A program made the position numbers and the translations under genes. From Flavobacteriaceae bacterium (GTDB lineage Bacteria > Bacteroidota > Bacteroidia > Flavobacteriales > Flavobacteriaceae): a stretch of DNA of 18,565 bases. Shown in pieces: positions 1 through 8,282 of the stretch. Below the pieces are notes generated by a model, which saw only the letters and a program-made list of their open reading frames with translations, was not told where the DNA came from and did no database searches. How positions within the stretch are numbered: the stretch's first letter is position 1; each line of letters opens with the position of its first letter. The DNA is taken from NCBI GenBank assembly GCA_029245825.1, contig JAQWON010000042.1:1-18565 (forward strand), in the 5' to 3' direction.

Positions 1-642
1 GGTCTGCATGATAGTTCCTCTTCAATTATTCCTTTATTAGAAAATCATCAAGATTCTCAAAGTGAATTTATTTTACTTTCAACAGGTACTTGGGTTGTTT
101 CTATGAACCCTTTTAGTAAAGAAGCTTTAACGTCACATGAATTAAAAAATAATTGTCTGTGTTATATGACGCCTGATAAAAAACAAATAAAGTCCTCTAT
201 GCTTTTTTTAGGACATATTCATGAAGTAAATGCCATAGAGTTGAGCACTTATTTTGGGGTTGATAAAAATCATTACCTGGGGTTATCTTTAAATAAAAAA
301 CTTTGTTCAGATATTATTTCTAAATCAAAATCTACATTTTTTCCAAGTAAAATAGCTGATGATTTCAAAATTGATTTACTGCAAATCGACAAATTTTTCT
401 CCTACGAATACGCGTATTATCAACTTATATATGAAATTACGCAACGTGTTTATGATGGTATAAATCTCATTTTAGATTCTAAAAATAATTTGAAAGAAGT
501 TTACATCTCCGGAGGGTTTAGTAAAAACCACATTTTTGTTGAATATTTAGATCAAATAATGCCAGAGCAAAAAATTAGACTTCCTAATGAAAAAAGTGCA
601 AGTGCTTTGGGTGCAGCTATGCTACTGAGGGAGTATTTATGA
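1..642 (+). CDS. FGGY-family carbohydrate kinase, C-terminal part (rhamnulokinase/fuculokinase-like), 5' truncated
   Basis: The reading frame is open from base 1 to the TGA at 640-642, giving the last 213 residues of a sugar kinase whose start lies outside the window. The visible part opens with G-L-H-D-S, followed by L-S-T-G-T-W. These match the G-x-H-D and S-(S/T)-G-T-W motifs of FGGY kinases, especially the L-rhamnulokinase and L-fuculokinase branch. Near the C-terminus, Y-I-S-G-G-F-S-K-N and S-A-S-A-L-G-A-A are the usual nucleotide-binding elements of the FGGY C-terminal domain. The family phosphorylates free sugars in the cytoplasm with ATP. As neighbour of a PUL it probably handles a monosaccharide released from the glycan, perhaps a deoxysugar, but the substrate cannot be read from this fragment. 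An internal ATG at 103 is not the true start, because conserved motifs lie upstream of it in the same frame. Confidence 0.85.
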   Translation, partial: GLHDSSSSIIPLLENHQDSQSEFILLSTGTWVVSMNPFSKEALTSHELKNNCLCYMTPDKKQIKSSMLFLGHIHEVNAIELSTYFGVDKNHYLGLSLNKKLCSDIISKSKSTFFPSKIADDFKIDLLQIDKFFSYEYAYYQLIYEITQRVYDGINLILDSKNNLKEVYISGGFSKNHIFVEYLDQIMPEQKIRLPNEKSASALGAAMLLREYL

Positions 643-1035
643 TACTTTTCCTCAACTAAACTAAGTATTACTTTTGAATTAAATGTTAGAAACAGATACA
701 ATATTGTTTATTTTAAATATTTTAACTAAAGCTAATTCCTTGGTTATTGTTTTTAATTTATGATTATAAATAAGCTTATAATACATAAATTATAATTATA
801 ACATTTCTTTAAATTGCTTAAAATCAAACGATTAAGCGTATTAAAAAAATAAAATTATATCTAAAAGCGTGTGTAAAAAGATTATAGAGTCTTTATAAGA
901 AACATAAAAAAAATTCATCAAATGTTATAAATAGACACATAATAGATGTTTTTTATATTCAAAAAGATTCTTTTTCTTCGCAAATTTATTCACGAAAAAA
1001 ATACTAATTAAATTAAAATTTTAAGCTTTTGTTTT
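643..1035. other. AT-rich intergenic leader region upstream of susC-like gene
   Basis: This 393-base gap has no convincing gene on either strand. It is very AT-rich and contains short palindromes at 770-779, 790-801 and 1013-1024, which are expected by chance at this composition. A candidate Bacteroidota promoter lies at its 5' edge (646-676). Near 961-1001 two mutually exclusive weak hairpins can be drawn: the A-run at 961-966 with the T-run at 970-975, or TTCG at 977-980 with CGAA at 993-996 extended by T and A runs. I see no tRNA, no known riboswitch, and no terminator hairpin after the kinase. Confidence 0.6.
646..676 (+). promoter_or_regulatory. Candidate Bacteroidota sigma-factor promoter (TTTT-N19-TACTTTTG)
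   Basis: TACTTTTG at 669-676 fits the TAnnTTTG -7 element of Bacteroidota primary sigma-factor promoters exactly. TTTT at 646-649, 19 bases upstream, matches the TTTG -33 element except at its last base. It begins right after the kinase stop codon and would drive the susC-susD unit with a leader of about 350 nucleotides. This is a motif match only. The AT richness makes chance matches likely, and a promoter closer to the gene may have been missed. Confidence 0.35.
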
Positions 1036-1137
1036 ATGAAAAATACAATTAATCTTTTTTTGTGTCTGTTTTTATCTGGAGTTTTATCTGCTCAACAAAT
1101 TAGCGGTAATGTTTCAAGTGATGACGGACCCTTACCT
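1036..1137 (+). repeat. 5' segment shared with the sulfatase at 16706-16804 (signal peptide and mature N-terminus)
   Basis: Codons 1-34 of the susC-like gene align with codons 16-48 of the second sulfatase, with one codon gap (SusC I22). By hand alignment 24 of 33 residues and, over the 32 codons from K2 to P34, 76 of 96 bases are identical. The match covers the signal peptide, the S-A-Q-Q cleavage region and the first beta strand of the CarboxypepD_reg-like domain (N-V-S-S-D-D-G-x-L-P). It stops sharply where the sulfatase domain begins. Confidence 0.85.
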
Positions 1138-4089
1138 GGAGCTACGGTTCTAGTTAAAGGTACCAATTCTGGTACAAGCACTGATTTTGATGGTAATTTT
1201 ACGATCACAGCTGGTTCAGATGATGTTCTTGTAATATCATTTGTTGGATTTAGCTCCCAGGAAGTTACTGTCTCAGGACAGGACCAAATAAATGTAGTCT
1301 TAGTTTCTAGCGAGGATTTAGAAGAAGTTGTGGTTACTGGTTATGGTACACAGAAGAGAAAGGATGTAACAGGCTCTATTTCTTCTATCAATGCATCAGA
1401 AATAGTTTCAAGACCTATAGCGTCGGTAGAGGAAGCTATGCTGGGTATGATGCCAGGGATTAATCTTGCTCAAAGAGCATCTTCTCCAGGTGAATTGAGT
1501 ACGGTTTCCATTAGAGGGCTTGGATCAATTACTGCAGGTACTCAGCCATTATGGGTCGTAGATGGATTTCCCACTGACCAAAGAAACGCTCAATCAATCA
1601 ACCCCGCAGATATCCAATCTGTCGATGTTCTTAAAGATGCGTCGTCAACTGCTATTTATGGATCTAGAGGGGCAAACGGTGTGATTATAATAACCACAAA
1701 GACTGGAAAACCAGGAAAATCAACCTTAAATTTAACAGTAACTAATGGTTCAGCATCAGCACCAAAAAGTGGTCGTATGACAGTGTTAAATTCAGAAGAA
1801 TATGTGCAGTTTCACAGGGAAAGAAATGGAGGTACAATCCCTGCTTTTATCTCAAATAATTGGGATGGGGTAACAGATACAGATTGGCAAGATTTGATTT
1901 TTAGAAATGGACAGTTCCAAAATTATGCATTGTCAGCGTCTGGCGGTAATGAAAAAACGACTTACTTTATATCAGGGAATTATCTTGATCAAGAAGGGAT
2001 TGTAATAGGAGAAACACAAAAGAAATTTTCTGCCAGGGCTAAAGTAGATTATAAAGCTTCAGACAAGGTGACTATAGGAGTAAACATTGCGCCAAACTTT
2101 ACGGATCTTGGAAGACTAAGTCCAGGCACCGATGATAGTGACTGGGCATCTTTATATGCACAGTCCCTTATGTTAGCTCCAATATTACCAGTGAGAAGGG
2201 CCGATGGTACTTTTTCTATGAATTCCGATTTACCAGGATCGCTTCCTGTAGGTAATCCATTGGAAACCATGGGGAACTGGGACTTTGATGAATCAATATT
2301 TACACTTTTAGCAGGTATGCATGTAGAGTATGAGATAATTGATGGGCTAAATTTTAGGGCTTCATTTTCTGCAAATATAGGAACTAACGAAAGTGAAACG
2401 TATTACTTGCCAACAGTAGGGCAAACTGTGCCAATTGCACTCTCTCCCGTATCTTCATATAGCACTAGTAAAAATCAAACTTCAAGCTGGTTGAATGAAA
2501 ATACTATTAATTACAAGAGAGCCTTAGGCGAACATTCTTTTGATATCTTGGGAGGATATACATTGCAAAATAGTGTATCTGAGAGTGTTAGTGCAAGAAC
2601 CTCAGAATTAAAAGTACCAGGTATACGAAACGTGGATATCGGAAATCCCGACAATAGAACCGGGTCAAATAGTAGATCTGAAAGTTCTTTAATATCCTAT
2701 TTGGGGCGATTTAATTATGCTTTTAAAGAAAAATATTTATTAACTGCAACGGTAAGAACAGACGGAAGTTCTGTTTTTGGAGAAGATAATAGATTCCAGA
2801 CCTTTGGGTCGGCTGCTTTAGGATGGCGATTTTCTGAAGAATCTTTTTTTCAAGGACTAAATTTATTAAATAATGGAAAATTAAGAGTTTCTTATGGTAC
2901 TACAGGAAGTAATGCTATACCTCCTTTTGCCTCAAGATCAACTTATAATACTGTGCAGCATGCTTTCGGAGGTAGTGCTGTTTTTGGGACAAGTATAGGA
3001 AGCCCAGGGAATAGAGGTTTAACATGGGAAACTTCAACACAATTAGATATTGGATTAGATTTAGACTTATTTGACAATCGCCTCAATCTTGTGTTTGATT
3101 ACTTTAATAATGAGACTACAAGTTTATTATTAACTAAAAGTATTGTTCCTTCATCTGGTTATTCTACTTTTCTAACCAATATTGGTAGTATGAGAAATAA
3201 AGGTGTAGAAATTGCATTAAACACTCAACTATTTAGCACAGAGGATTGGGAGTGGACGGTAGGTGGTAATATTACAACTAATGATCAGGAGATCCTTGAC
3301 TTAGGAGGAGAGGATGAAATACAAAACTTTTTTGGTGCCTTAAGAAGAGTTGTTGGCGGCGAACTACAACAAATTAGAGGACCAAAAATTTTAAAAATTG
3401 CTAGAGTTGGTGATGATCAAACTGGGCAACCTTTGACGACTCCTGGGGCTTATATTTATGAAGATGTTAACGGAGATGGTGCAATTAGTAATTTTTTAGG
3501 AGCTGATGGGCAGTTGGTAGGAGATACTAACGTAGATATAATGTATGGAATTAATACCAATGTAAGATATAAGAATTGGGAATTGAGTGCTTTACTTAAT
3601 GGCCAATCAGGAGCGTGGGTATATGACTTCTTTCAGATTCAGTTAGCAGCACCTTTCAGACAGACGAATTTATCTAAAGAATTTTGGTATGATGGCAGAT
3701 ATATAGACGAGGCTAACCCAGGAAATGGAGTTACCCCAGCCGCTGGAGGATTTGACACAGCGACAGGTCCTGTTTCAAGTGCTGGATCAGTCAAAACAGA
3801 TTACATGAGAATTAGAAATCTCACACTTAATTATACCGTGCCAAGTACTTTTTATGACAGATTAGGTTTATCAAGTGCTAGAATATATACTTCAGTAGAG
3901 AATCTACATACATTCACTGATTTTGTTGGTGGTAATCCAGAAGCACGTAGAGCGTCTGCTGGAGGTGTAGCATTAATTGGAGGATCACAAATTCGTTCGG
4001 TTACAGATGGTAGAGAATTAGGGTTAAATAGCCCTCCTGGTTTACCAATGCCAAGAACATGGACTTTAGGAATTAATTTAAACTTTTAA
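1036..4089 (+). CDS. susC: SusC-like TonB-dependent outer-membrane receptor (RagA/SusC family)
   Basis: The 1017-residue protein has the full SusC layout. A signal peptide covers residues 1-19, cleaving after L-S-A before Q-Q. A CarboxypepD_reg-like domain follows at about 20-95, then a TonB-box-like E-E-V-V-V-T-G-Y-G at 96-104, a plug domain (about 106-225) and a long beta-barrel ending in the aromatic residue of N-L-N-F. The SusC signature D-V-L-K-D-A-S-S-T-A-I-Y-G lies at 197-209, followed by S-R-G-A-N-G. The family imports oligosaccharides across the outer membrane with energy from TonB-ExbBD, using SusD as a lid. The susD gene starts four bases after the stop, so the two are surely co-transcribed. 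The start at 1036 puts the signal peptide in standard form. Its first 34 codons are homologous to the 5' end of the sulfatase at 16661. The symbol marks family membership; the substrate is unknown. Confidence 0.97.
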   Translation: MKNTINLFLCLFLSGVLSAQQISGNVSSDDGPLPGATVLVKGTNSGTSTDFDGNFTITAGSDDVLVISFVGFSSQEVTVSGQDQINVVLVSSEDLEEVVVTGYGTQKRKDVTGSISSINASEIVSRPIASVEEAMLGMMPGINLAQRASSPGELSTVSIRGLGSITAGTQPLWVVDGFPTDQRNAQSINPADIQSVDVLKDASSTAIYGSRGANGVIIITTKTGKPGKSTLNLTVTNGSASAPKSGRMTVLNSEEYVQFHRERNGGTIPAFISNNWDGVTDTDWQDLIFRNGQFQNYALSASGGNEKTTYFISGNYLDQEGIVIGETQKKFSARAKVDYKASDKVTIGVNIAPNFTDLGRLSPGTDDSDWASLYAQSLMLAPILPVRRADGTFSMNSDLPGSLPVGNPLETMGNWDFDESIFTLLAGMHVEYEIIDGLNFRASFSANIGTNESETYYLPTVGQTVPIALSPVSSYSTSKNQTSSWLNENTINYKRALGEHSFDILGGYTLQNSVSESVSARTSELKVPGIRNVDIGNPDNRTGSNSRSESSLISYLGRFNYAFKEKYLLTATVRTDGSSVFGEDNRFQTFGSAALGWRFSEESFFQGLNLLNNGKLRVSYGTTGSNAIPPFASRSTYNTVQHAFGGSAVFGTSIGSPGNRGLTWETSTQLDIGLDLDLFDNRLNLVFDYFNNETTSLLLTKSIVPSSGYSTFLTNIGSMRNKGVEIALNTQLFSTEDWEWTVGGNITTNDQEILDLGGEDEIQNFFGALRRVVGGELQQIRGPKILKIARVGDDQTGQPLTTPGAYIYEDVNGDGAISNFLGADGQLVGDTNVDIMYGINTNVRYKNWELSALLNGQSGAWVYDFFQIQLAAPFRQTNLSKEFWYDGRYIDEANPGNGVTPAAGGFDTATGPVSSAGSVKTDYMRIRNLTLNYTVPSTFYDRLGLSSARIYTSVENLHTFTDFVGGNPEARRASAGGVALIGGSQIRSVTDGRELGLNSPPGLPMPRTWTLGINLNF

Positions 4090-4093
4090 TAAA

Positions 4094-5632
4094 ATGAAAA
4101 TAAATAGATATAATTTAATAGGTCTTTTAAAACAAGATTTTTTTAAATCTCAAATAATAATACTTTGCTGCAGTGTATTGTTAATTTCAACATCATCATG
4201 TAGTGACGATTTCATAGACGTCGCCCCAGATGACAGAATAGATACTGGAGCATTTTTTTCAAATTCAGATGAATTAGTATTTGCAGTAAATGGTGTATAT
4301 GCTTCCCAAAGAGGAATTTATGGAGGCTTAAATTTTTATAATTTGCAAGAAACTCGTTCTGATAATGTAAAGAATAACGGAGCAGATCAAAAAGAAAGAA
4401 CAGAAAATGATACGTTTGAAGAAACTTCTGGTAATTTGTTATTGGTTGATGCATGGGTTAAAAACTATATTTTAATCAATAATGCGAATACTATCCTTGC
4501 ACGAGCATCAGATATTCCTTTTGATAATAGTGTAGAAGAGGCTTTGATAAATAGGTCGATAGGTGAAACAAGGTTCATAAGAGCCATGGCATATTTCACA
4601 TTGGTGACAATGTATGGTGACGTTCCGTTAAGGACGGAGCCAACTACCGATTTTAATGATGCGATTCTGCCTAGAAGTAGTGTAGCCAATGTATATGCAG
4701 CTATTGTAGCCGATTTAGACACAGCTATTACTTTACTTCCAGATAGTTATACTGGGGGTACGTTTAATGAAGTCGGGAGAGTAACCAAATTTGCTGCTCA
4801 AACCTTATTAGGCAAGGTGCTATTACAAATGGGCAATAAGGCTGACGCATCAGCGGCATTGCAAAATGTAATAGGGAAGTATAGTTTGTTAGCTAATTAC
4901 GCAGATTTACATGCTGCAGGTAATGACAATACTGCAGAATCTATTTTTGAGATAACTTTCAATCCCAAAAACCAAACTGGTCTGGGTTTAAATAATTTAT
5001 TTATTCCTGCTAGTGAAGCATCTCGTCTTGGTATAGCGGCTGGTGGATGGTCTGGAGTATTGCCTTGCGCTCCAAGTATAGATGTGACAAACATTTATGA
5101 AGTTGGTGATTTAAGAGCAGCTGCATCTATTAGTTCTTGGGATAATAATGGTAATATGGAGACCTATATTAGTAAGTTTATTGATATAGCTGCTGCTGGT
5201 GCTGGAAGTAATATCAACTTGGTGTATTTAAGATATGCAGATGTATTGTTAATGAAAGCTGAGGCAGACGGAGAAAGTGCGGCGTCTTATGAATTAATTA
5301 ACCAGGTGAGAAGAAGAGCTTTTGGCCAAGACCCTGGTACTGCAGATCCTGCCATAGATATTAATGCAGCTTCTCCTGGAACTTTTTTAGAAAAAGTAAT
5401 GTTAGAAAGAAGGCGAGAATTTGCTTTTGAAGGTCATAGATGGATAGATTTATTAAGATTACCAGATTCTGAAGCTTTAGCAATTATCAATGCACATATG
5501 GTGGCTGAATATAGCGGTGTGTTATATGGTGGTGGGGTGCCAGTTGTGCAAGCATACAGGTTAATTTACCCTATTCCTCAAACGGAAATAGATGTTTCAG
5601 ATGGTGTCGTAACACAAAACCCGGGACATTAA
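4094..5632 (+). CDS. susD: SusD-like surface glycan-binding lipoprotein (RagB/SusD family)
   Basis: The 512-residue protein is the usual partner of SusC. A long, positively charged n-region and hydrophobic stretch lead to a lipobox ending in T-S-S-C36. The next residues, S-D-D-F, form an acidic lipoprotein export signal of the kind that sends Bacteroidota lipoproteins to the cell surface. Family motifs include R-A-M-A-Y-F-T-L-V with Y-G-D-V-P-L in the middle, and E-R-R-R-E-F-A-F-E-G-H-R-W-D-like residues (here W-I-D-L-L-R-L) near the C-terminus. The protein ends in the typical Y-P-I-P ... Q-N-P-G-H. The family binds the target glycan at the cell surface and forms a lid over SusC. The length is normal for the family, and no defect is visible. 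It follows the susC-like gene after four bases and is followed by a strong terminator-like hairpin. Confidence 0.97.
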   Translation: MKINRYNLIGLLKQDFFKSQIIILCCSVLLISTSSCSDDFIDVAPDDRIDTGAFFSNSDELVFAVNGVYASQRGIYGGLNFYNLQETRSDNVKNNGADQKERTENDTFEETSGNLLLVDAWVKNYILINNANTILARASDIPFDNSVEEALINRSIGETRFIRAMAYFTLVTMYGDVPLRTEPTTDFNDAILPRSSVANVYAAIVADLDTAITLLPDSYTGGTFNEVGRVTKFAAQTLLGKVLLQMGNKADASAALQNVIGKYSLLANYADLHAAGNDNTAESIFEITFNPKNQTGLGLNNLFIPASEASRLGIAAGGWSGVLPCAPSIDVTNIYEVGDLRAAASISSWDNNGNMETYISKFIDIAAAGAGSNINLVYLRYADVLLMKAEADGESAASYELINQVRRRAFGQDPGTADPAIDINAASPGTFLEKVMLERRREFAFEGHRWIDLLRLPDSEALAIINAHMVAEYSGVLYGGGVPVVQAYRLIYPIPQTEIDVSDGVVTQNPGH

Positions 5633-5662
5633 AAATTTGTTTAAATAGTTGGTTCTATTTTC

Positions 5663-5707
5663 AAAAAAGCTGCTCATTTTTAAATTAAAAAGAGCAGCTT
5701 TTTTTTT
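5663..5707 (+). terminator. Intrinsic terminator-like hairpin after susD
   Basis: A perfect 13-base-pair stem pairs 5663-5675 (A-rich, then GCTGCTC) with 5692-5704 (GAGCAGC, then T-rich). A run of nine T follows the GAGCAGC arm at 5699-5707. The 16-base loop is itself nearly self-complementary. This has the form of a rho-independent terminator. It lies only about 20 bases before the next start codon, with no room for a usual promoter between them. It probably lowers rather than stops transcription into the enzyme genes, or protects the 3' end of the susCD message. Confidence 0.85.
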
Positions 5708-5724
5708 ACTAATTTAAAAATAAA

Positions 5725-8226
5725 ATGAAAAATATAAGTTTACTGGTAATGTATATAATATGTACAACCATTATTACTGCCCAGGAACAGAATAATGAAA
5801 TCAGTTATAAATTTTCCAAAGATGGTACGGAGTGCATAGTTTATGATGACAATTTACCAAGACCATGGCTTAATCGGCTCAGCAATGATGTTTTTTTTAC
5901 CTGGGTTACTCATAATGGATATATTGAAAGTTTCTTCCTTGACCCGGAATATTACGGATTAGTAAACCCTCAGAATGTTTCTGGTCATTTTTATCTTAAG
6001 GACAATAATTCAAAAGAATATTTTCTTATAAATGAATCTGATGGAAAGGGTAGTTGGCAGGCAATAATTGGGCTAGGTTATAATCGGGTAATTAAAGAGG
6101 AATTAAACCTTAAAACGACCCTTACGTATTTCATTCCTCGTGAAGATAATGTATTGTTAATTCTGGTAGAAATCAAAAACACATCCGAGCGTAACAGGAA
6201 GTTATCCGCTATTGGACAGGTTGAGTGGAATCTCGGGGATAAAGCAAAAGGAGAGTTCCGTCCAAGCCGTGGTATTGGCGGTAGTCAACACAATTTATAT
6301 AAGAAAGTGTATGTAGAAAAAAATATAATGTACGCAGAGCAATTAAACTGGAAGAAACTAAATACATCTGAGCCCTGGCCATTTACTGGTTATTTCACGA
6401 CAGATGGTAATATAAAATCGTATGAAACTGATGCAGGAAAATTTTTAGGATATAAGAAAAATTGGCGCAAACCAAAAGCTCTGGATAGTGGCCCTTTGAG
6501 TAACACCAATTTTTGGAGTTACGATGAATTTCCTATGGGTGTTCTTGAAAAAGAGATTTTATTGGCTCCAGGAGAAACGAAGAAAATGGTCTTTATGCTG
6601 GGAATGGAAAGGGAAAAAAAAGGTATCAACTTTATGAAAGAGAAGTATGGCAAATTAGAAAATTCTGAAAAAGCTCTTGAAGAAGTTAAAAAATATTACA
6701 AGGATTTTTTATCAAATAACCTAACGATAAAAACACCTGATCCTAACAACGACAGAATAATCAATATTTGGAGTCAATATCATTGGAGACAATTTTTAAA
6801 AAAAGATCTAAATACCCAAGCTTTTGGGGCAGGTTTTTGGACATATGGATTATTCGAACGTTTAGATCTTCATCCAGAGCAATTCTTAGTTGGACAGGAC
6901 ATGGATTTACTAAAAAACAGCCTTGAAAACCTTATACTGATTAACCAAAATCCTGACACATCAAAAAACATTATTAGTCTTAAGTCAAGGGCTCTATTAC
7001 ACTCGGATGAGGGTGTGCATTGGCCTCCAAAGGAAATTCCTCAGGGACACACACCAATACATCACCATGAAATATGGACTAATTTGTTTTCTATGTATTA
7101 CTATTTTTTGAATAGTGGAGATTTTGAATACCTGGACAAAGAACTACCATTTATAGATGGATCTACAGGAACAGTATTTGAGCATATAGAGAAAGCTTTT
7201 GATATTACTTTAAAAGGACTGGATAATAGAGGATTATTCAAAATTCCCAGGAATGTTGGAGACTGGATGGATGAATTTACAAAGATAAGTAAAGATGGAA
7301 ATGCAGAAAGTATAATGCTTAGTGCTCAGATTGCATATCTACTTAAAAACTTTTCTGAAATTGCAAAAAAAATAGGCAAGGATAATATTAGTGCAAAATG
7401 GATGGCTGAATATGAGCGTATAAAAGAGGGAGTGAATAAATACGGATGGGATGGTGATTGGTATATACGGGCTTTTTCGGATCGAAAACCTGGATTTCAA
7501 CCAGTTGGGAGTAGTCAAAATAAAGAAGGAAAGATATATCTGAATGCTCAATCATGGCCGATACTTGCGGGTATTGCCACACCCAATCGTTCAAAAAAGT
7601 CGCTCTCATCAGTTCAAAAATACTTGTCAAGTAAATACGGACCATTGGTATTTTGGCCTTCCTATAGCAAGTATGTTGATTACGTAGGCACCCAATCTAT
7701 TTATTCACCAGGTTTCCGTAACGGGAATATTTATTTCAGACCTGTGGGTTGGGCTGTAATTGCTGCCGCAATGGCTGGAAAAGTAGATTTGGCCAACGAA
7801 ATGTATAAGAATGCCAGTATATCAGAAAGAAGTCGTGATATCGACACCTATCTTCTGGAACCTTATGTATATCCTGAAAATTATATTGGACCCGACCACC
7901 AACGTAAAGGAGAAGGCCAGTTTCATTGGTGTTTTGGTGAAGGTACAGGATGGATGTGGTATTCTTATGTAGGATACATATTGGGCGTAAGGGCAGAACT
8001 GGATGGGCTGTTGATAGATCCTAAAATACCCAGAAATTGGGAGGGTTTTAAAGTGACGAAACCATTTAGGGGAGCAACTTATGAAATTAATGTAAAAAAC
8101 CCTGATAAGGTTTCATCAGGTATAAAATGGATTAAGGTTGATGGTAAGAAACTCAAGGGAAGATTAATAATACCCCATGGGGATAAACGAGTACATGAAG
8201 TTGAAGTTATGATGGGATCAAATTAG
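5725..8226 (+). CDS. Exported GH94-like protein (glycoside phosphorylase family relative, phosphate site altered)
   Basis: The 833-residue protein has a signal peptide (about residues 1-20, cleavage near I-T-A before Q-E-Q), so it should be periplasmic or secreted. The fold reads as GH94: an N-terminal beta-sandwich (about 30-310), a helical linker, an (alpha/alpha)6 barrel (about 350-760) and a C-terminal beta layer. Markers are L-N-A-Q-S-W-P-I-L-A-G (606-616), L-G-V-R-A-E-L-D-G-L-L-I-D-P (753-766) and F-R-G-A-T-Y-E-I-N-V (781-790). The catalytic D-W-N-D motif of GH94 appears as G-D-W-M-D, with the acid Asp kept as D513. The Thr-Gly phosphate loop, normally R-T-G-(T/S)-A-x-W, reads F-G-E-G-T-G-W (737-743, Glu at 739). 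The F-R-D motif carrying the phosphate Arg reads F-E-R (377-379). GH94 enzymes normally cleave beta-linked disaccharides with phosphate in the cytoplasm. Export plus loss of these residues argues for hydrolysis or another role. A related GH36/GH149/GH161-type family is possible. Confidence 0.75.
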   Translation: MKNISLLVMYIICTTIITAQEQNNEISYKFSKDGTECIVYDDNLPRPWLNRLSNDVFFTWVTHNGYIESFFLDPEYYGLVNPQNVSGHFYLKDNNSKEYFLINESDGKGSWQAIIGLGYNRVIKEELNLKTTLTYFIPREDNVLLILVEIKNTSERNRKLSAIGQVEWNLGDKAKGEFRPSRGIGGSQHNLYKKVYVEKNIMYAEQLNWKKLNTSEPWPFTGYFTTDGNIKSYETDAGKFLGYKKNWRKPKALDSGPLSNTNFWSYDEFPMGVLEKEILLAPGETKKMVFMLGMEREKKGINFMKEKYGKLENSEKALEEVKKYYKDFLSNNLTIKTPDPNNDRIINIWSQYHWRQFLKKDLNTQAFGAGFWTYGLFERLDLHPEQFLVGQDMDLLKNSLENLILINQNPDTSKNIISLKSRALLHSDEGVHWPPKEIPQGHTPIHHHEIWTNLFSMYYYFLNSGDFEYLDKELPFIDGSTGTVFEHIEKAFDITLKGLDNRGLFKIPRNVGDWMDEFTKISKDGNAESIMLSAQIAYLLKNFSEIAKKIGKDNISAKWMAEYERIKEGVNKYGWDGDWYIRAFSDRKPGFQPVGSSQNKEGKIYLNAQSWPILAGIATPNRSKKSLSSVQKYLSSKYGPLVFWPSYSKYVDYVGTQSIYSPGFRNGNIYFRPVGWAVIAAAMAGKVDLANEMYKNASISERSRDIDTYLLEPYVYPENYIGPDHQRKGEGQFHWCFGEGTGWMWYSYVGYILGVRAELDGLLIDPKIPRNWEGFKVTKPFRGATYEINVKNPDKVSSGIKWIKVDGKKLKGRLIIPHGDKRVHEVEVMMGSN

Positions 8227-8233
8227 GAGTATC

Positions 8234-8265
8234 ATGAAACTATCTAATCAAAATCCTTTATCTTA
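8234..8265 (+). pseudogene. Short relic resembling the 5' end of the GH116 gene
   Basis: The first 11 bases (ATGAAACTATC) are identical to the start of the GH116 gene at 12348. After a two-base indel, 14 of the next 16 bases also match its codons 5-10. The indel shifts the frame, so translation would stop after 11 codons at 8267-8269. It fills most of the 56-base gap between the GH94-like gene and the next lipoprotein. It looks like the remnant of a lost gene start or a small copied fragment. The match is short, so chance is not excluded. Confidence 0.4.
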
Positions 8266-8282
8266 TTAAAAATTGAAGAATA

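Noticed and set aside
770..801. Short palindromes ATAAGCTTAT and TTATAATTATAA as operator sites
   Set aside because: Perfect short palindromes are common in sequence this rich in A and T, and no regulator gene or repeated copy supports them.
961..1001. Two competing hairpins before susC as an attenuator or riboswitch
   Set aside because: The stems consist mostly of A and T runs with only a few G-C pairs, and no known riboswitch core is present.
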